A DNA stretch of 64,000 nt from assembly GCF_008727775.1 (NCBI RefSeq), contig NZ_CP044232.1:3100001-3164000 (forward strand). Reading direction: 5' to 3'. Of this stretch, positions 33,254 through 42,328 are shown piece after piece. The DNA comes from Microbacterium lushaniae. GTDB taxonomy: Bacteria > Actinomycetota > Actinomycetes > Actinomycetales > Microbacteriaceae. The translations under genes and the position numbers were made by a program. The notes under the pieces were generated by a model. That model saw only the letters and a list, made by a program, of their open reading frames with translations, searched no databases and was not told the DNA's origin. Within the stretch, counting starts at the first letter, position 1. Each line of letters opens with the position of its first letter.

Positions 33254-33254
33254 C

Positions 33255-34217
33255 TCACGTCAGGCGGCGCGTCGTGAGAAGGTGCTGGAGGATGGAGTCG
33301 CCCGGGACGGATGCCGGATCGTATTTGTAGCTGAGCTTCTGCACGATCGAGATGTCGTCGATCACTCCTGCCACCTCGGGAGACCAGGGCTGCATCATGC
33401 TCAACTGCAGCACATGGCTGGCCGCACTGGAGAGGTGGGCGGCCTCGGCCCACTGCCCCCGGAACTCGGGGATCAGGGCGCGCAGGGCCTCGAAGATCCG
33501 GTGGTAGAGGAAGTAGTCGGGCAGGTCATCGCGCTCCGCCCACCACATCTCCAGCGCGGCGCGCTGCAGCCGGATGACGAGTGAGCCGGGGGTGGATGCG
33601 ATGAACCAGTTGCCGATCTGTCCCGTCGCCCAGCGCGGGTACAGCACGCCGGCGCCCAGGAGCGGACGGATGACGTCGCCGAGGGGACGAGGCACCCAGC
33701 AGGTCGCATCGACCCAGATCCCGCCGTGGCGTTCCAGGAGCGCCACCCGCACGTAGTCGGCGAAATGGGCGGGATGGTCGCGCTCGAGCACGGACTGGAT
33801 GCGCGGGGGGATGTCGATCAGCCGACGCACGCTGACCGCATCCAGCATCCGCACGTCGACGTGCAGCCGCTGGAGCTGCGTGACGCACGCGCGGACGATA
33901 TCGGGAGCATCGTCCACACCGGTGTTCCAGTAGGAGTACACCGGAAGCGGCACGTCGCGCGCACGGGCGCCTTCTTCGGCGGCGAGGCGCCTGCCCACGG
34001 CGGAGCTTCCGGGTCCTGCCGGCAGGCCGGCGGCTTGACGGAGCTCGTCCGTGCGCCGGCGGAAGAACTCGGTGACGACGCGGCTCCCCCGCCGCACCGC
34101 GGCCGGGTCCACGGCATCCTTGAACTTCTCCACGCGGGAGAGCTGTGCCGCGAGTCCGGCGAGGAACGACGGGGAGGTGCCATCCGACCCTGTGGCGGGG
34201 CGGACGATGTGGGCCAT
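33255..34217 (-). CDS. capsular polysaccharide synthesis-type glycosyltransferase
   Basis: The protein of 320 residues has the Caps_synth/GT32-like block ALLERHGGIWVDATCWVPRP, in which Asp-Ala-Thr is the DxD-like nucleotide-sugar site, preceded by PVYSYWNTGVDDAPDIVRAC. It would transfer a sugar to a surface polysaccharide or glycolipid. It lacks a signal peptide. The ATG at 34217 has no strong ribosome binding site. No other polysaccharide genes surround it, which is unusual for this family. Confidence 0.83.
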   Translation of the reverse strand: MAHIVRPATGSDGTSPSFLAGLAAQLSRVEKFKDAVDPAAVRRGSRVVTEFFRRRTDELRQAAGLPAGPGSSAVGRRLAAEEGARARDVPLPVYSYWNTGVDDAPDIVRACVTQLQRLHVDVRMLDAVSVRRLIDIPPRIQSVLERDHPAHFADYVRVALLERHGGIWVDATCWVPRPLGDVIRPLLGAGVLYPRWATGQIGNWFIASTPGSLVIRLQRAALEMWWAERDDLPDYFLYHRIFEALRALIPEFRGQWAEAAHLSSAASHVLQLSMMQPWSPEVAGVIDDISIVQKLSYKYDPASVPGDSILQHLLTTRRLT

Positions 34218-34356
34218 GGTTCAGTGTTCCACGTGACCGGCGCCCCGCGGCAGACGCCGGCGCCAGGCGCGACCGATGTCTGTCGTGCGGCGCTCCCCGC
34301 CCCTCGAACTTCCCCTCGCGCATCATCCGACCGGCTGATCCGCCGCCTCCGCCCGA

Positions 34357-34437
34357 CCGAACTCCTCAAGACAGGCACGGAATTGCCCGCCGACGCCAAT
34401 CGCAACCGGTTCCCGCGGGCTGTTTTGCGGAGTTCGG
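34357..34437. repeat. intergenic palindromic repeat, copy 2
   Basis: Arms CCGAACTCCTCAA (34357-34369) and TTGCGGAGTTCGG (34425-34437) pair with one mismatch. Arm sequence and overall length match the element at 5165-5245, while the central part differs. It lies 52 nt downstream of the minus-strand membrane protein gene ending at 34490. Confidence 0.78.
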
Positions 34438-34489
34438 GTGGTGGCCGCCTCCGGACCGGGGCGGACAGGCGCGGGCCGTCAGCCGCTGC

Positions 34490-34909
34490 TCATGCCGCGG
34501 TCCCCGCGCCCCCGCGGCGCGACGGCAGGGCCAGGAGGATGCCGAGGGCGGCACTGAATCCGAGGCTCACGACGTTCCCGATGACATCGAGCGCGGAGCC
34601 CTCCAGGTGCACCAGGTGATAGCCGAAGTGCAGGATCCCGAACACCGCCCACGCGACACCGGCCAGCCGCCCCGGCAGAGCGCTGCGGTGGATGATCGCG
34701 AACACGCTCACCGCGGTCAGGGCGAGGTAGAAGCTCCCCACGTCGCGGATGAGGTGCTCGTTGTAGGGGCCGTCGACGTCGACCCAGTGCAGGCCGAATC
34801 CGGGGAACGACGCGTAGAACTCGGTCGGGAAGAACTGCGCCCAGATCCCGGCGTAGAGGCCGAGGACGACGGTGAAGGCGAGGAGGATGCGGCGGAAATG
34901 TGTGTTCAC
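34490..34909 (-). CDS. small four-span membrane protein
   Basis: The protein of 139 residues has hydrophobic segments ILLAFTVVLGLYAGIWAQFF, SFYLALTAVSVFAII, LAGVAWAVFGILHFGYH and VVSLGFSAALGILLALP. The extracytoplasmic loop ASFPGFGLHWVDVDGPYNEH lies between the first two. The pattern recalls DUF4345-like proteins, but I do not assign it firmly. The GTG at 34909 follows GGTGGAT. It is divergent from the DUF2255 gene. Confidence 0.75.
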   Translation of the reverse strand: MNTHFRRILLAFTVVLGLYAGIWAQFFPTEFYASFPGFGLHWVDVDGPYNEHLIRDVGSFYLALTAVSVFAIIHRSALPGRLAGVAWAVFGILHFGYHLVHLEGSALDVIGNVVSLGFSAALGILLALPSRRGGAGTAA

Positions 34910-34993
34910 ATCCACCAGACGACGCAGCAGCCGGAAACGTGAGGTACGGACAGACCCTGCCGCGATCACGGACCGCCGCCTACGGTCAACGAC

Positions 34994-35053
34994 ATGGGTC
35001 AGTGCAGCGACGTCGTCGCCAGCGGCGGCGGCGGCGGAGAGAAGATCCGGTGA
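34994..35053 (+). CDS. possible 19-aa leader peptide upstream of DUF2255 gene
   Basis: A short frame (MGQCSDVVASGGGGGEKIR) begins 7 nt after TACGGT at 34981-34986, close to the leaderless spacing. Its stop codon overlaps the GTG start of the next gene as GTGA. Such coupled leader frames occur in actinobacteria. It may be chance: it contains a Gly run encoded by a GGC repeat, and the downstream gene has its own GGAGAG site. Confidence 0.35.
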   Translation: MGQCSDVVASGGGGGEKIR

Positions 35054-35415
35054 GCGAGTGGACCGCCGAGGAGCTTCGCCAGCTCGACAGGATCGGCGAA
35101 GTGCGCGTCGCCGGTCGCCACGCCGATGGCACGTCACGAACTCCCGTGATCGTCTGGCAGGTCGTCGTCGACGGTCAGCTGTATCTGCGCTCCGTGAAAG
35201 GTCCGCGGGCACAGTGGTACCAGGGCGTCGCGAGGCACTTCGAGGGGTTCCTCAGCTGGGATGGTGAGACCCGGCCGGTGACCTACACCCTCGACTCCTC
35301 GCACGACGCCGCTATCGATGCCGCGTACGCCGCCAAATACGGCACGGGATCTGCGACCCGGGCGATCACCACCGCACTTTCGAAGCAGACGACACTGCGC
35401 GTGAACCCCCGCTGA
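35050..35415 (+). CDS. DUF2255 family protein
   Basis: The protein of 121 residues has the DUF2255 blocks WTAEELRQLDRIGEVRVAGR, TPVIVWQVVVDGQLYLRSVK and GPRAQWYQGVARHFEGFLSW. The fold is related to small flavin- or heme-free split-barrel proteins, and no function is established. The GTG at 35050 follows GGAGAGAAG. It is divergent from a small membrane protein gene and 86 nt upstream of a secreted hydrolase gene on the same strand. Confidence 0.88.
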   Translation: MSEWTAEELRQLDRIGEVRVAGRHADGTSRTPVIVWQVVVDGQLYLRSVKGPRAQWYQGVARHFEGFLSWDGETRPVTYTLDSSHDAAIDAAYAAKYGTGSATRAITTALSKQTTLRVNPR

Positions 35416-35501
35416 CGCGGGACACCCGGCGATGACCGTGGCGGGGCGATCTGGCCGGAAGCGCTTGACCCTGTTGCGGGAACAGACTCTTCGATGGGCA
35501 C

Positions 35502-37094
35502 ATGACCCGCACAGATCGATCGACCCGACGACAAATCCGCCGCCTGGCCGCGCTGGGCGCAGCAGCGGCTGCAGCGATCCTGCTCAGCGCATGCACAGCC
35601 GTCTCACCTCCCGCGCCGAACTCGAGCGCGTCGCCTGCACTGGACCGGTTCTACGGACAGGGAATCGACTTCGGCCTCTGCGCGGAATTCGCGCAGACGG
35701 AGACCGCGTCTGCGCTGTTCGCGTCCGAATCCCTGGAGTGCGCTCACCTCGAAGTGCCGATGGACTACACCGCCCCATCGGAGGAGCGCATGCGCATCGG
35801 TGTGCTGCGTGTTCCCGCGCAGGGGTCCCCGGAGGAGCGCCTCGGGTCGCTTGTCATCAACCCGGGCGGACCGGGGGAATCCGGAATGCTCATCGCGGCC
35901 GCCCTCAGCCTCAGGCTCGCGGAATCCCCGGTCTTGCAGAGATTCGACCTGGTCGGCTTCGACCCGCGGGGCGTGGGCGCGTCGACGCCGTCGATCCGGT
36001 GCTTCTCTGACGCGGAACGCGATGCCGGTGAGGCGAAGACGACCCTGGTCGGCGCGTCTGGCACGTGGACGGAGGAGGACACCGCCGCTCTCGTCGAGAA
36101 GTGCGCGGAAGCGTCCGGTGGCGAGGAGGTCCTGGCCGCCGTGGGGACGCGGGATGCCGCTCGAGATATCGATGTGCTGCGCGCGGTCCTCGGCGATGAG
36201 AAGCTCACCTTCTTCGGCATGAGTTACGGAACCCGCCTGGGCGCCGTCTACGCCGAACAGTTCCCGGAGAACGTCCGAGCGATGGTGCTCGATGGGGCTG
36301 TCGACCCACGTGCGGACGGGGAAGGGCAACGGATCGCGACCTTGGCCGGGTTCCAGCGATCATTCGAGCAGCTCGCCGCGTACTGCGCGGAGAGTGCGGA
36401 TTGCCCGCTCGGCACTGACCCGGGCCAGGCGACACGGGCATTCCAGCAGCTGGTTCACCCCCTCGTGCACCAACCCGCGCCGGCGGGCGACGGCCGCACG
36501 GCCGACTTCGATCAGGTCATCGGTGGAGTCGGGGCCAGCCTGTACACGCGGGAGGGGTGGGATGCAGCGATCGCAGGCATCGCGCAGCTGAAGAATGAGG
36601 GCCGCGCAGACCAGCTGCTCGCCCTCAATGATCTCTATACCGGGCGCGGGAGCGACGGCGTCTGGTCCACGTTCCTCGACGCGAACTTCGCGATCAACTG
36701 CATGGACGAGGAGCGTCGCACGCCGGCTGCTGAGACCGACCTGCGTGCGCAGGTCGCTGCGACGAGTCCCTGGCTGGATTCCGGGGAAGACTTCGCCGGC
36801 AGCACGCGCCATGCATGCGAGGCGTGGCCTGCCGATCCCACCCTGGGGTTCCCTTACGCCCAGGACATATCCGGTCTGCCGGACACGCTGGTCATCTCGA
36901 TCACCGGAGACCCCAGCACTCCGTATGACGGTGGCGTCAGCCTCGCCGAGTCTCTCGGGTCAGCCCTGCTGACCGTCGAAGGCGAACGTCACACGATCGC
37001 GCTGCAGGGCATCAGCCCCTGCGTTGACCAGGCTGTCGCCGACTACCTGATCGATCTCACGTTGCCTGCCGAAGGCGCAAGGTGCACCCTGTGA
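35502..37094 (+). CDS. secreted alpha/beta hydrolase lipoprotein (TAP/SlpD family)
   Basis: The protein of 530 residues has a lipoprotein signal (RRLAALGAAAAAAILLSAC) with the modified cysteine at 31. The hydrolase domain has GGPGESGM, the nucleophile Ser241 in GMSYGTRLG, and the C-terminal TAP-like domain has the acid in ITGDPSTPYDGG and the histidine in GERHTIALQG. Relatives remove tripeptides from protein N-termini or hydrolyse esters outside the cell. The start codon lies before the signal peptide but lacks a clear ribosome binding site. Confidence 0.92.
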   Translation: MTRTDRSTRRQIRRLAALGAAAAAAILLSACTAVSPPAPNSSASPALDRFYGQGIDFGLCAEFAQTETASALFASESLECAHLEVPMDYTAPSEERMRIGVLRVPAQGSPEERLGSLVINPGGPGESGMLIAAALSLRLAESPVLQRFDLVGFDPRGVGASTPSIRCFSDAERDAGEAKTTLVGASGTWTEEDTAALVEKCAEASGGEEVLAAVGTRDAARDIDVLRAVLGDEKLTFFGMSYGTRLGAVYAEQFPENVRAMVLDGAVDPRADGEGQRIATLAGFQRSFEQLAAYCAESADCPLGTDPGQATRAFQQLVHPLVHQPAPAGDGRTADFDQVIGGVGASLYTREGWDAAIAGIAQLKNEGRADQLLALNDLYTGRGSDGVWSTFLDANFAINCMDEERRTPAAETDLRAQVAATSPWLDSGEDFAGSTRHACEAWPADPTLGFPYAQDISGLPDTLVISITGDPSTPYDGGVSLAESLGSALLTVEGERHTIALQGISPCVDQAVADYLIDLTLPAEGARCTL

Positions 37095-37421
37095 TCGCTC
37101 AGCTTCGGGGGAATCTGAGTATGCAGCCGACCGACGCCGAATCACCCAGTGCGGTAGCTGCATCCGATGACCTACGCGGATGGGCCGGGGGAGGCATTTC
37201 CACTGCACACACTCCGATGCGCGACAACCCCCTCACGCCCCCACCCGCATACGAGGACGATGACCACACCGCTCCCCCCGCGACGGACGAGATGATCGCC
37301 GTACACGGGCACCGGGCTTTCGCGGACGCGGAGTTCTGTTCGCTCCCTGGCACCGGTACACGGCGATGAACCGACTCGCGGGCCGGGCGGACCGGCGAGG
37401 GACAACAGAAGGAGAGATCGA
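37095..37421. other. intergenic region before fdhA, no gene seen
   Basis: 327 nt between two plus-strand genes. Frames open here have no start with a ribosome binding site and read as low-complexity Pro/Asp/Ala sequence. It presumably holds the fdhA promoter; no convincing -35/-10 pair or hairpin was found. Confidence 0.4.
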
Positions 37422-38642
37422 ATGTCAGGTAACAAGGCTGTCGCCTACAAGGGCCCTGGTCTCGTCGAGGTGACCGACACCGCGTATCCGGAGTTCGAGC
37501 TGAAGGACGGACCGGGCGTGAACCCGGCCAACATCGGTCGGAAGGTGCCGCATGGCGTCATCCTGCGAACGGTCGCGACGAACATCTGCGGGTCGGACCA
37601 ACACATGGTGCGCGGGCGCACCACCGCACCCGCGGGGCTCGTGCTGGGTCATGAGATCACGGGCGAGGTCGTCGAGACCGGCCCGGACGTCGAGTTCATC
37701 AACGTGGGCGACATCGTGTCGGTGCCGTTCAACATCGCGTGCGGCCGCTGCCGTAACTGCAAGGAGGGCAAGACCGGCATCTGCCTGAACGTCAATCCCG
37801 ACCGGCCGGGCAGCGCGTACGGCTACGTCGACATGGGCGGCTGGGTGGGCGGGCAGGCCGAGTACGTGCTCGTGCCGTACGCCGACTGGAATCTGCTGAA
37901 GTTCCCGGACCGCGAGCAGGCCCTGGAGAAGATCCTGGACCTGACGATGCTCTCCGATATCTTCCCCACCGGCTTCCACGGCGCCGTGACCGCGGGGGTC
38001 CGCCCCGGTTCCACGGTCTACATCGCCGGTGCCGGCCCGGTGGGCCTGGCGGCCGCCGTCGGCGCGCAACTGCTGGGCGCTGCGGTCGTCATCGTCGGCG
38101 ACCTCAACGAGGATCGCCTCGCCCAGGCCCGCTCGTTCGGCTGCGAGACGGTCGATGTCTCCCAGGGCGATCCGAAGGAGCAGATCGAGCAGATCCTCGG
38201 CGTCCCCGAGGTCGACTCCGCGGTCGACGCCGTCGGCTTCGAAGCGCGCGGGCACGGATCCGATGCGTCGCACGAGGCGCCTGCCACCGTGCTCAACTCG
38301 CTCATGGACATCACCGCCGCCGGCGGCGCGCTCGGCATCCCGGGACTGTACGTGACAGGAGACCCGGGCGGGATCGACGAGGCGGCCAAGGTCGGTTCGC
38401 TGTCGCTGCAACTGGGCCTCGGCTGGGCCAAGTCGCTGTCGTTCACGACGGGCCAGTGCCCGGTCATGCGGTATAACCGTCAGCTGATGATGGCGATCCT
38501 GCACGACAAGGTGCAGATCGCCCGGGCCGTGAACGCGACACCGATCTCGCTCGAGGACGCGCCCCGCGGTTACGCCGAATTCGACCAGGGAGCGGCGAAG
38601 AAGTACGTGCTGAACCCGAACGGGTACATCAAGGCCGCGTGA
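37422..38642 (+). CDS. fdhA: glutathione-independent formaldehyde dehydrogenase
   Basis: The zinc alcohol-dehydrogenase family protein has 406 residues, the usual length for FdhA. Catalytic zinc ligands are Cys56 (NICGSDQH) and His77-Glu78 (LGHEI). The structural zinc cysteines are 107, 110, 113 and 121 in CGRCRNCKEGKTGIC. The NAD site is YIAGAGPVGLAAAVGAQLLG. It oxidises formaldehyde to formate with NAD and no thiol cofactor, and related enzymes dismutate aldehydes. The ATG at 37422 follows AGAAGGAGAG. Its neighbours give no pathway link, so detoxification is the simplest role. Confidence 0.93.
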   Translation: MSGNKAVAYKGPGLVEVTDTAYPEFELKDGPGVNPANIGRKVPHGVILRTVATNICGSDQHMVRGRTTAPAGLVLGHEITGEVVETGPDVEFINVGDIVSVPFNIACGRCRNCKEGKTGICLNVNPDRPGSAYGYVDMGGWVGGQAEYVLVPYADWNLLKFPDREQALEKILDLTMLSDIFPTGFHGAVTAGVRPGSTVYIAGAGPVGLAAAVGAQLLGAAVVIVGDLNEDRLAQARSFGCETVDVSQGDPKEQIEQILGVPEVDSAVDAVGFEARGHGSDASHEAPATVLNSLMDITAAGGALGIPGLYVTGDPGGIDEAAKVGSLSLQLGLGWAKSLSFTTGQCPVMRYNRQLMMAILHDKVQIARAVNATPISLEDAPRGYAEFDQGAAKKYVLNPNGYIKAA

Positions 38643-38681
38643 GGTCCGGCGTGACGGAGTGAACGACGGAGCGGGGGCCCC

Positions 38682-39986
38682 TCAGCGGGACGAGGTGGTC
38701 AGTTCTCGAAGCCGCGCGATGCCGGCCGCTTCCGCGCGGAAGATCTCCGCGAGTCTCACGCTCATGGCTTCGAACGTCGCCGCGGAGTCGTAGTCCGGCA
38801 GGTCGCGGTTCGCTTCGAAAAGCTTCCATCTACGCAGCGCCGCATCACTTCTCTGCTCGCTGCCGTCGTCGCCCCGCGCCAACGACTCGGCGACGCCGGC
38901 CGTGAGCTCGCGCACGTCGTCGAAGAGGGCGTCACCCTGCGGCAGTGCCGTATCGGCCAGGTCCTGCCACATGTCGCCGATCTCCCGCCATCTGCTGGCC
39001 TCCTGTTCAATCTGCGGACGTCGCAGCAACTGTCCCGCCTCCGCCAGGAAGTCACCGAACAGCCCGCGCAGATGACCACCCGATGCGTTCACCGGAGCGA
39101 TCGCATCCCAGGTTCCTGCGAGCCCATTGAGCAGGTCAGTGCCACCGGAGAAGACCGTCGGCCATCCCTTCTTCGCCCTGTCGTCCACGATCAGCTTCGA
39201 CCACTTCTGCCACGCGGGCAGCGAGAAGCTCGTCGACGCGGAGGACAGATGATCGATCACGACGGACAGCCCCTCGAGAACCGCCGACTCGACACGATCC
39301 TCGGTGAGGACGACATCCCTCGCGCGCACCACCAGCATCGCGTGCTTGTATGACCCGACCCGTGACCTCGCATCGTCGAGCACGTGGCGCTGCACCGTGA
39401 GCGGGCGGAGGTTTCGGTCGTCGAGATGCACCCGGCCATCGGCTTCTGCGTACGCGACGGCGGGATGCCCGCCGTGCCCGTCGAGGTGGGCGGGCAGGTT
39501 CCAGTAGCCGATCCGGTATCGGTCCGGCCAGACGATGCTCGGATTGCCTGCCGCGAGTTCCCTCGACAGCAACGCCGATGCGGCCTTTTCACCCCCTGTG
39601 CGGGTGAAATCGGCTTCCACTCCCAGGCGGGAAAGCGCGGGGACCGCTCGGCGTTCCAGGTGGTTCCACGAGTGCCCGAAGCCGAGGACGAGGTGGATCT
39701 CATTGTGTTCCTGGAATTCCCACAGGATGTAGCCGGCGCCGATGCCGCCCGCGATCCCGAAGAGCAGCGCCTCCGAGAGCGGGCCGTCCACGCCGACCAC
39801 GCCGCGGTGTGCGAGCACCTTCGCGAGGCTGGACGCGTCGGGATCGGTTCCCCCGCGAAGCGCCCAGCCGTGGTCGGCTTCGACGGCGCTGTCGGTGACG
39901 AACTTCGCCCGAGCGGACGCGTACCGCTCGCCGGTCCTCGCCATCCGTTCGCGGATACGTGCCTTGAGTTGCTTCTGTCCGGTCAT
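38682..39986 (-). CDS. BtrH N-terminal domain / DUF4872 protein
   Basis: The protein of 434 residues has a helical lead (KQLKARIRERMARTGERYAS), then a papain-like BtrH_N region (SEALLFGIAGGIGAGYILWE, PSIVWPDRYRIGYWNLPAHL, DGHGGHPAVAYAEADG) and a C-terminal helical DUF4872-type domain. BtrH of butirosin synthesis transfers an acyl group from a carrier protein to an aminoglycoside, and homologues occur in natural-product clusters. No carrier protein or synthase gene lies in this window. The ATG at 39986 was chosen at the start of the domain similarity; the long frame upstream is a shadow. Confidence 0.82.
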   Translation of the reverse strand: MTGQKQLKARIRERMARTGERYASARAKFVTDSAVEADHGWALRGGTDPDASSLAKVLAHRGVVGVDGPLSEALLFGIAGGIGAGYILWEFQEHNEIHLVLGFGHSWNHLERRAVPALSRLGVEADFTRTGGEKAASALLSRELAAGNPSIVWPDRYRIGYWNLPAHLDGHGGHPAVAYAEADGRVHLDDRNLRPLTVQRHVLDDARSRVGSYKHAMLVVRARDVVLTEDRVESAVLEGLSVVIDHLSSASTSFSLPAWQKWSKLIVDDRAKKGWPTVFSGGTDLLNGLAGTWDAIAPVNASGGHLRGLFGDFLAEAGQLLRRPQIEQEASRWREIGDMWQDLADTALPQGDALFDDVRELTAGVAESLARGDDGSEQRSDAALRRWKLFEANRDLPDYDSAATFEAMSVRLAEIFRAEAAGIARLRELTTSSR

Positions 39987-40276
39987 GACCAGGTTCCCCG
40001 GTTGCCCTCGCGATCCTCGCCCGCGCTTCAGACCGTGCAACCGTTCTGTGTCGACGACCAGACCTGCTCCATCCCGAGGCTCACGAAGTCCCCTTTGCCT
40101 CCGCATCGCCGATCCGCGCGGGGAACCGGTCAGGAGGTTGGGCGTGGGATGCGCCTGGGCGACAGTGTACTGAACGCACGATGGGCGATCCACAGTCGGT
40201 GCCGACCGGGCCACTTTCCTGGGATGGGGCTCCGCGGGAGGTGCTTCGGTCGTTCCCGACCCGCGGGCATCAGACG

Positions 40277-41482
40277 TCATCGCCGGACGACGAGCAACCC
40301 CCCTGCCAGGCAGATGGCGGCCATGGAAAGACTCACCGCTTGGTAGGAGCCCCAGAGACCGGCGAGTACCGCAGCGGCGCCGGGGGCGAGGGCCGTGAGG
40401 GCGGAGATCGGCGCAGCCAGCATCCCGTTCAATCGCCCGTAAGCGGTCGTGCCCCAACGGTCCGAAACAGCTGACGCCTGAACAAGAGTGAATGCGCCGC
40501 GAACGGCACCGGCAAGGATGGCGGCGGCGAAAATCCATCCGGGTTCGCGGGCGACGGCATAGCCGGCGAGGGATGCAGCGCCCAGCGCACCAACGACCGC
40601 CGGTGCGATCCAAGGGGCGGACCGGTGCGGGACCGCCAGGTAGAGCACTCGCCCGAGGATTTGCCCTGCACCGATGAGCCCCAACACCCAGGATGCGGAT
40701 GGGAGATCGAGCCCCTTCTCCACGGAAGCCGGGACCGCGGACAGTGTCGCCGCGCCCAGCGAGAACGAGAGCAGGGCGAGCGCGACCGTGAGCAGCCAGA
40801 ACCTCGTCGATTGCAGCGCCCGTCGCGAAGCGCCGTTCGTCGCGGCCGACGCTTCCAGGTGGGGCCACACGCGCTCCACCGTGAGGAAGTACACCGGGAC
40901 CAGCACGCCGGCGAGGATCACAGCCAGGATCGCAAACGCGACCCGCCAACCCACCTCGACGACGAGCCATCCCGTAAGCGGCGCAAAGATGGTCGATGCG
41001 AGTCCACCCGCGAGGGTTACCAGCGTGAGGGGTCCGCGACGGTCCGACCGGTAACGGTGGGTGATGACCGTGAAGGCGGCCTGGTAGAGCACCGCGGCTT
41101 GAGCCGCACCGCATACGATCCACGCTGCCGCGAAGGTCCAGATGTTCTGGGAGGCCGCTGCGCCAAGCATCGCAAGAGTGCCGAGCACGGCGCCCGAAAC
41201 CATGACGCGACGCGGATGCCGATCCAGCCAGCGACCCACGGCGATCGCGCAGACGGCGGATGACAGGAGCCCCGCGGTGATCGCCAGGAACACTTCCCGA
41301 TCAGTCCAACCGGTGTCGCCGGCGATCGCTGGCGCGGCTACGAGAACGGCGTAGTACAGCGCACCCCACGCGACGATCTGGGTGATCGCCATCGCGAGGA
41401 GCCCCGCGCCTTTCCCGCTGATCGACAACGAGGGGTGCGTCGACCGTGCGCACGATCTATCCACGAGATCGGTTACGGTCAT
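40277..41482 (-). CDS. MFS transporter
   Basis: The protein of 401 residues has twelve membrane segments. Between segments 2 and 3 is AVGRWLDRHPRRVMVSGAVL, the MFS A-motif variant, and a long central loop (TVERVWPHLEASAATNGASR) separates the two halves. The substrate is unknown; the pattern fits the monocarboxylate or drug-efflux-like group. The ATG at 41482 lies inside the 3' end of the LLM oxidoreductase gene (26-nt overlap), so the two are co-transcribed. Confidence 0.88.
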   Translation of the reverse strand: MTVTDLVDRSCARSTHPSLSISGKGAGLLAMAITQIVAWGALYYAVLVAAPAIAGDTGWTDREVFLAITAGLLSSAVCAIAVGRWLDRHPRRVMVSGAVLGTLAMLGAAASQNIWTFAAAWIVCGAAQAAVLYQAAFTVITHRYRSDRRGPLTLVTLAGGLASTIFAPLTGWLVVEVGWRVAFAILAVILAGVLVPVYFLTVERVWPHLEASAATNGASRRALQSTRFWLLTVALALLSFSLGAATLSAVPASVEKGLDLPSASWVLGLIGAGQILGRVLYLAVPHRSAPWIAPAVVGALGAASLAGYAVAREPGWIFAAAILAGAVRGAFTLVQASAVSDRWGTTAYGRLNGMLAAPISALTALAPGAAAVLAGLWGSYQAVSLSMAAICLAGGLLVVRR

Positions 41483-42272
41483 CGCGCCACGCAACGAGGT
41501 CGCGGAGAGGTCCCAGATCCCAACGGGGCGCCTCGAGACCGACGGTGAACAAGCGGGTCCCAACGGTGAAGAGCGCTTCCGCGTTTGCGGGATAGTCGTC
41601 AACGTCCTCGGCGAACCGCCCGGGCTTGGGACTCACTCCCGCCGATCTCTCGATGTCAGCCGGATCGCGGCCAATCTGATGACACCAACCGTCCAGTACC
41701 GCGTGCTTGTGAGCGATCGCTCCCACGTCGCCGAATCCGTGCCAGACATCGGCGTGCCGCGCAGCGATCCGCAGGGTGACCTTCTCGCCGCCCCCACCGA
41801 TCAGGACCGGGATCTGCCGAGTCGGCGCGGGGTTGAGCTTCCCCCACCGGTCCCGGATGGTGGCGACGTCAGCATCCAGCTTGCGCAGCCGATCTCCCGG
41901 GGTGCCGAAGGCGTAGCCGTACTCGACATGGTCCCGCTCTGCCCAGCCTGCGCCGATGCCGAGGATGAGACGCCCACCAGCACCGCGGTCGCTGATGTGG
42001 TCGACGGTGCGGGCCATGTCCGCCAACAACCGAGGATTTCGGTAGCTGTTGGACGAGACGAGTACGCCGAGCTCCGCGCGTTCGGTGGACTCGGCCCACG
42101 CTGCCAGCATCGTCCATGCCTCGAAGTGGGCGCCATCGGGGTCGCCGGATAGCGGAAAGAAGTGGTCCCAGGTGAACACCACATCCACGCCGGTCTCCTC
42201 GGCGGCGGCCAGCGCGCGACGAATCTCGTCGTACTCGGCATGTTGCGGCTTGACCTGAGCTGCGATTCGCAC
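41457..42272 (-). CDS. LLM class F420-dependent oxidoreductase
   Basis: The luciferase-like protein has 271 residues and begins MRIAAQVKPQHAEYDEIRRA. Typical features are GVDVVFTWDHFFPLSGDPDG, the RLILGIGAGWAERDHVEYGY flavin/deazaflavin phosphate region and PVLIGGGGEKVTLRIAARHA. Members use reduced F420 to act on varied substrates. The GTG at 42272 was chosen because the family N-terminus starts there; an upstream GTG at 42326 is possible. The downstream MFS gene overlaps it by 26 nt. Confidence 0.88.
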   Translation of the reverse strand: MRIAAQVKPQHAEYDEIRRALAAAEETGVDVVFTWDHFFPLSGDPDGAHFEAWTMLAAWAESTERAELGVLVSSNSYRNPRLLADMARTVDHISDRGAGGRLILGIGAGWAERDHVEYGYAFGTPGDRLRKLDADVATIRDRWGKLNPAPTRQIPVLIGGGGEKVTLRIAARHADVWHGFGDVGAIAHKHAVLDGWCHQIGRDPADIERSAGVSPKPGRFAEDVDDYPANAEALFTVGTRLFTVGLEAPRWDLGPLRDLVAWRDDRNRSRG

Positions 42273-42328
42273 GCGTCGGTCCGCGCGAGGAACGTGCAGG
42301 GACTCGTTTCGCTCGTCCGGGATCACGG

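Noticed and set aside
32434..33254. Insertion sequence around the acetyltransferase gene
   Set aside because: The flanking 23-nt repeats are direct, not inverted, and there is no transposase; recombination between repeats explains it better than an IS element.
37082..37369. 95-codon frame between the TAP hydrolase and fdhA genes
   Set aside because: It starts inside the preceding gene, has no ribosome binding site and reads as low-complexity Pro/Asp/Ala sequence.
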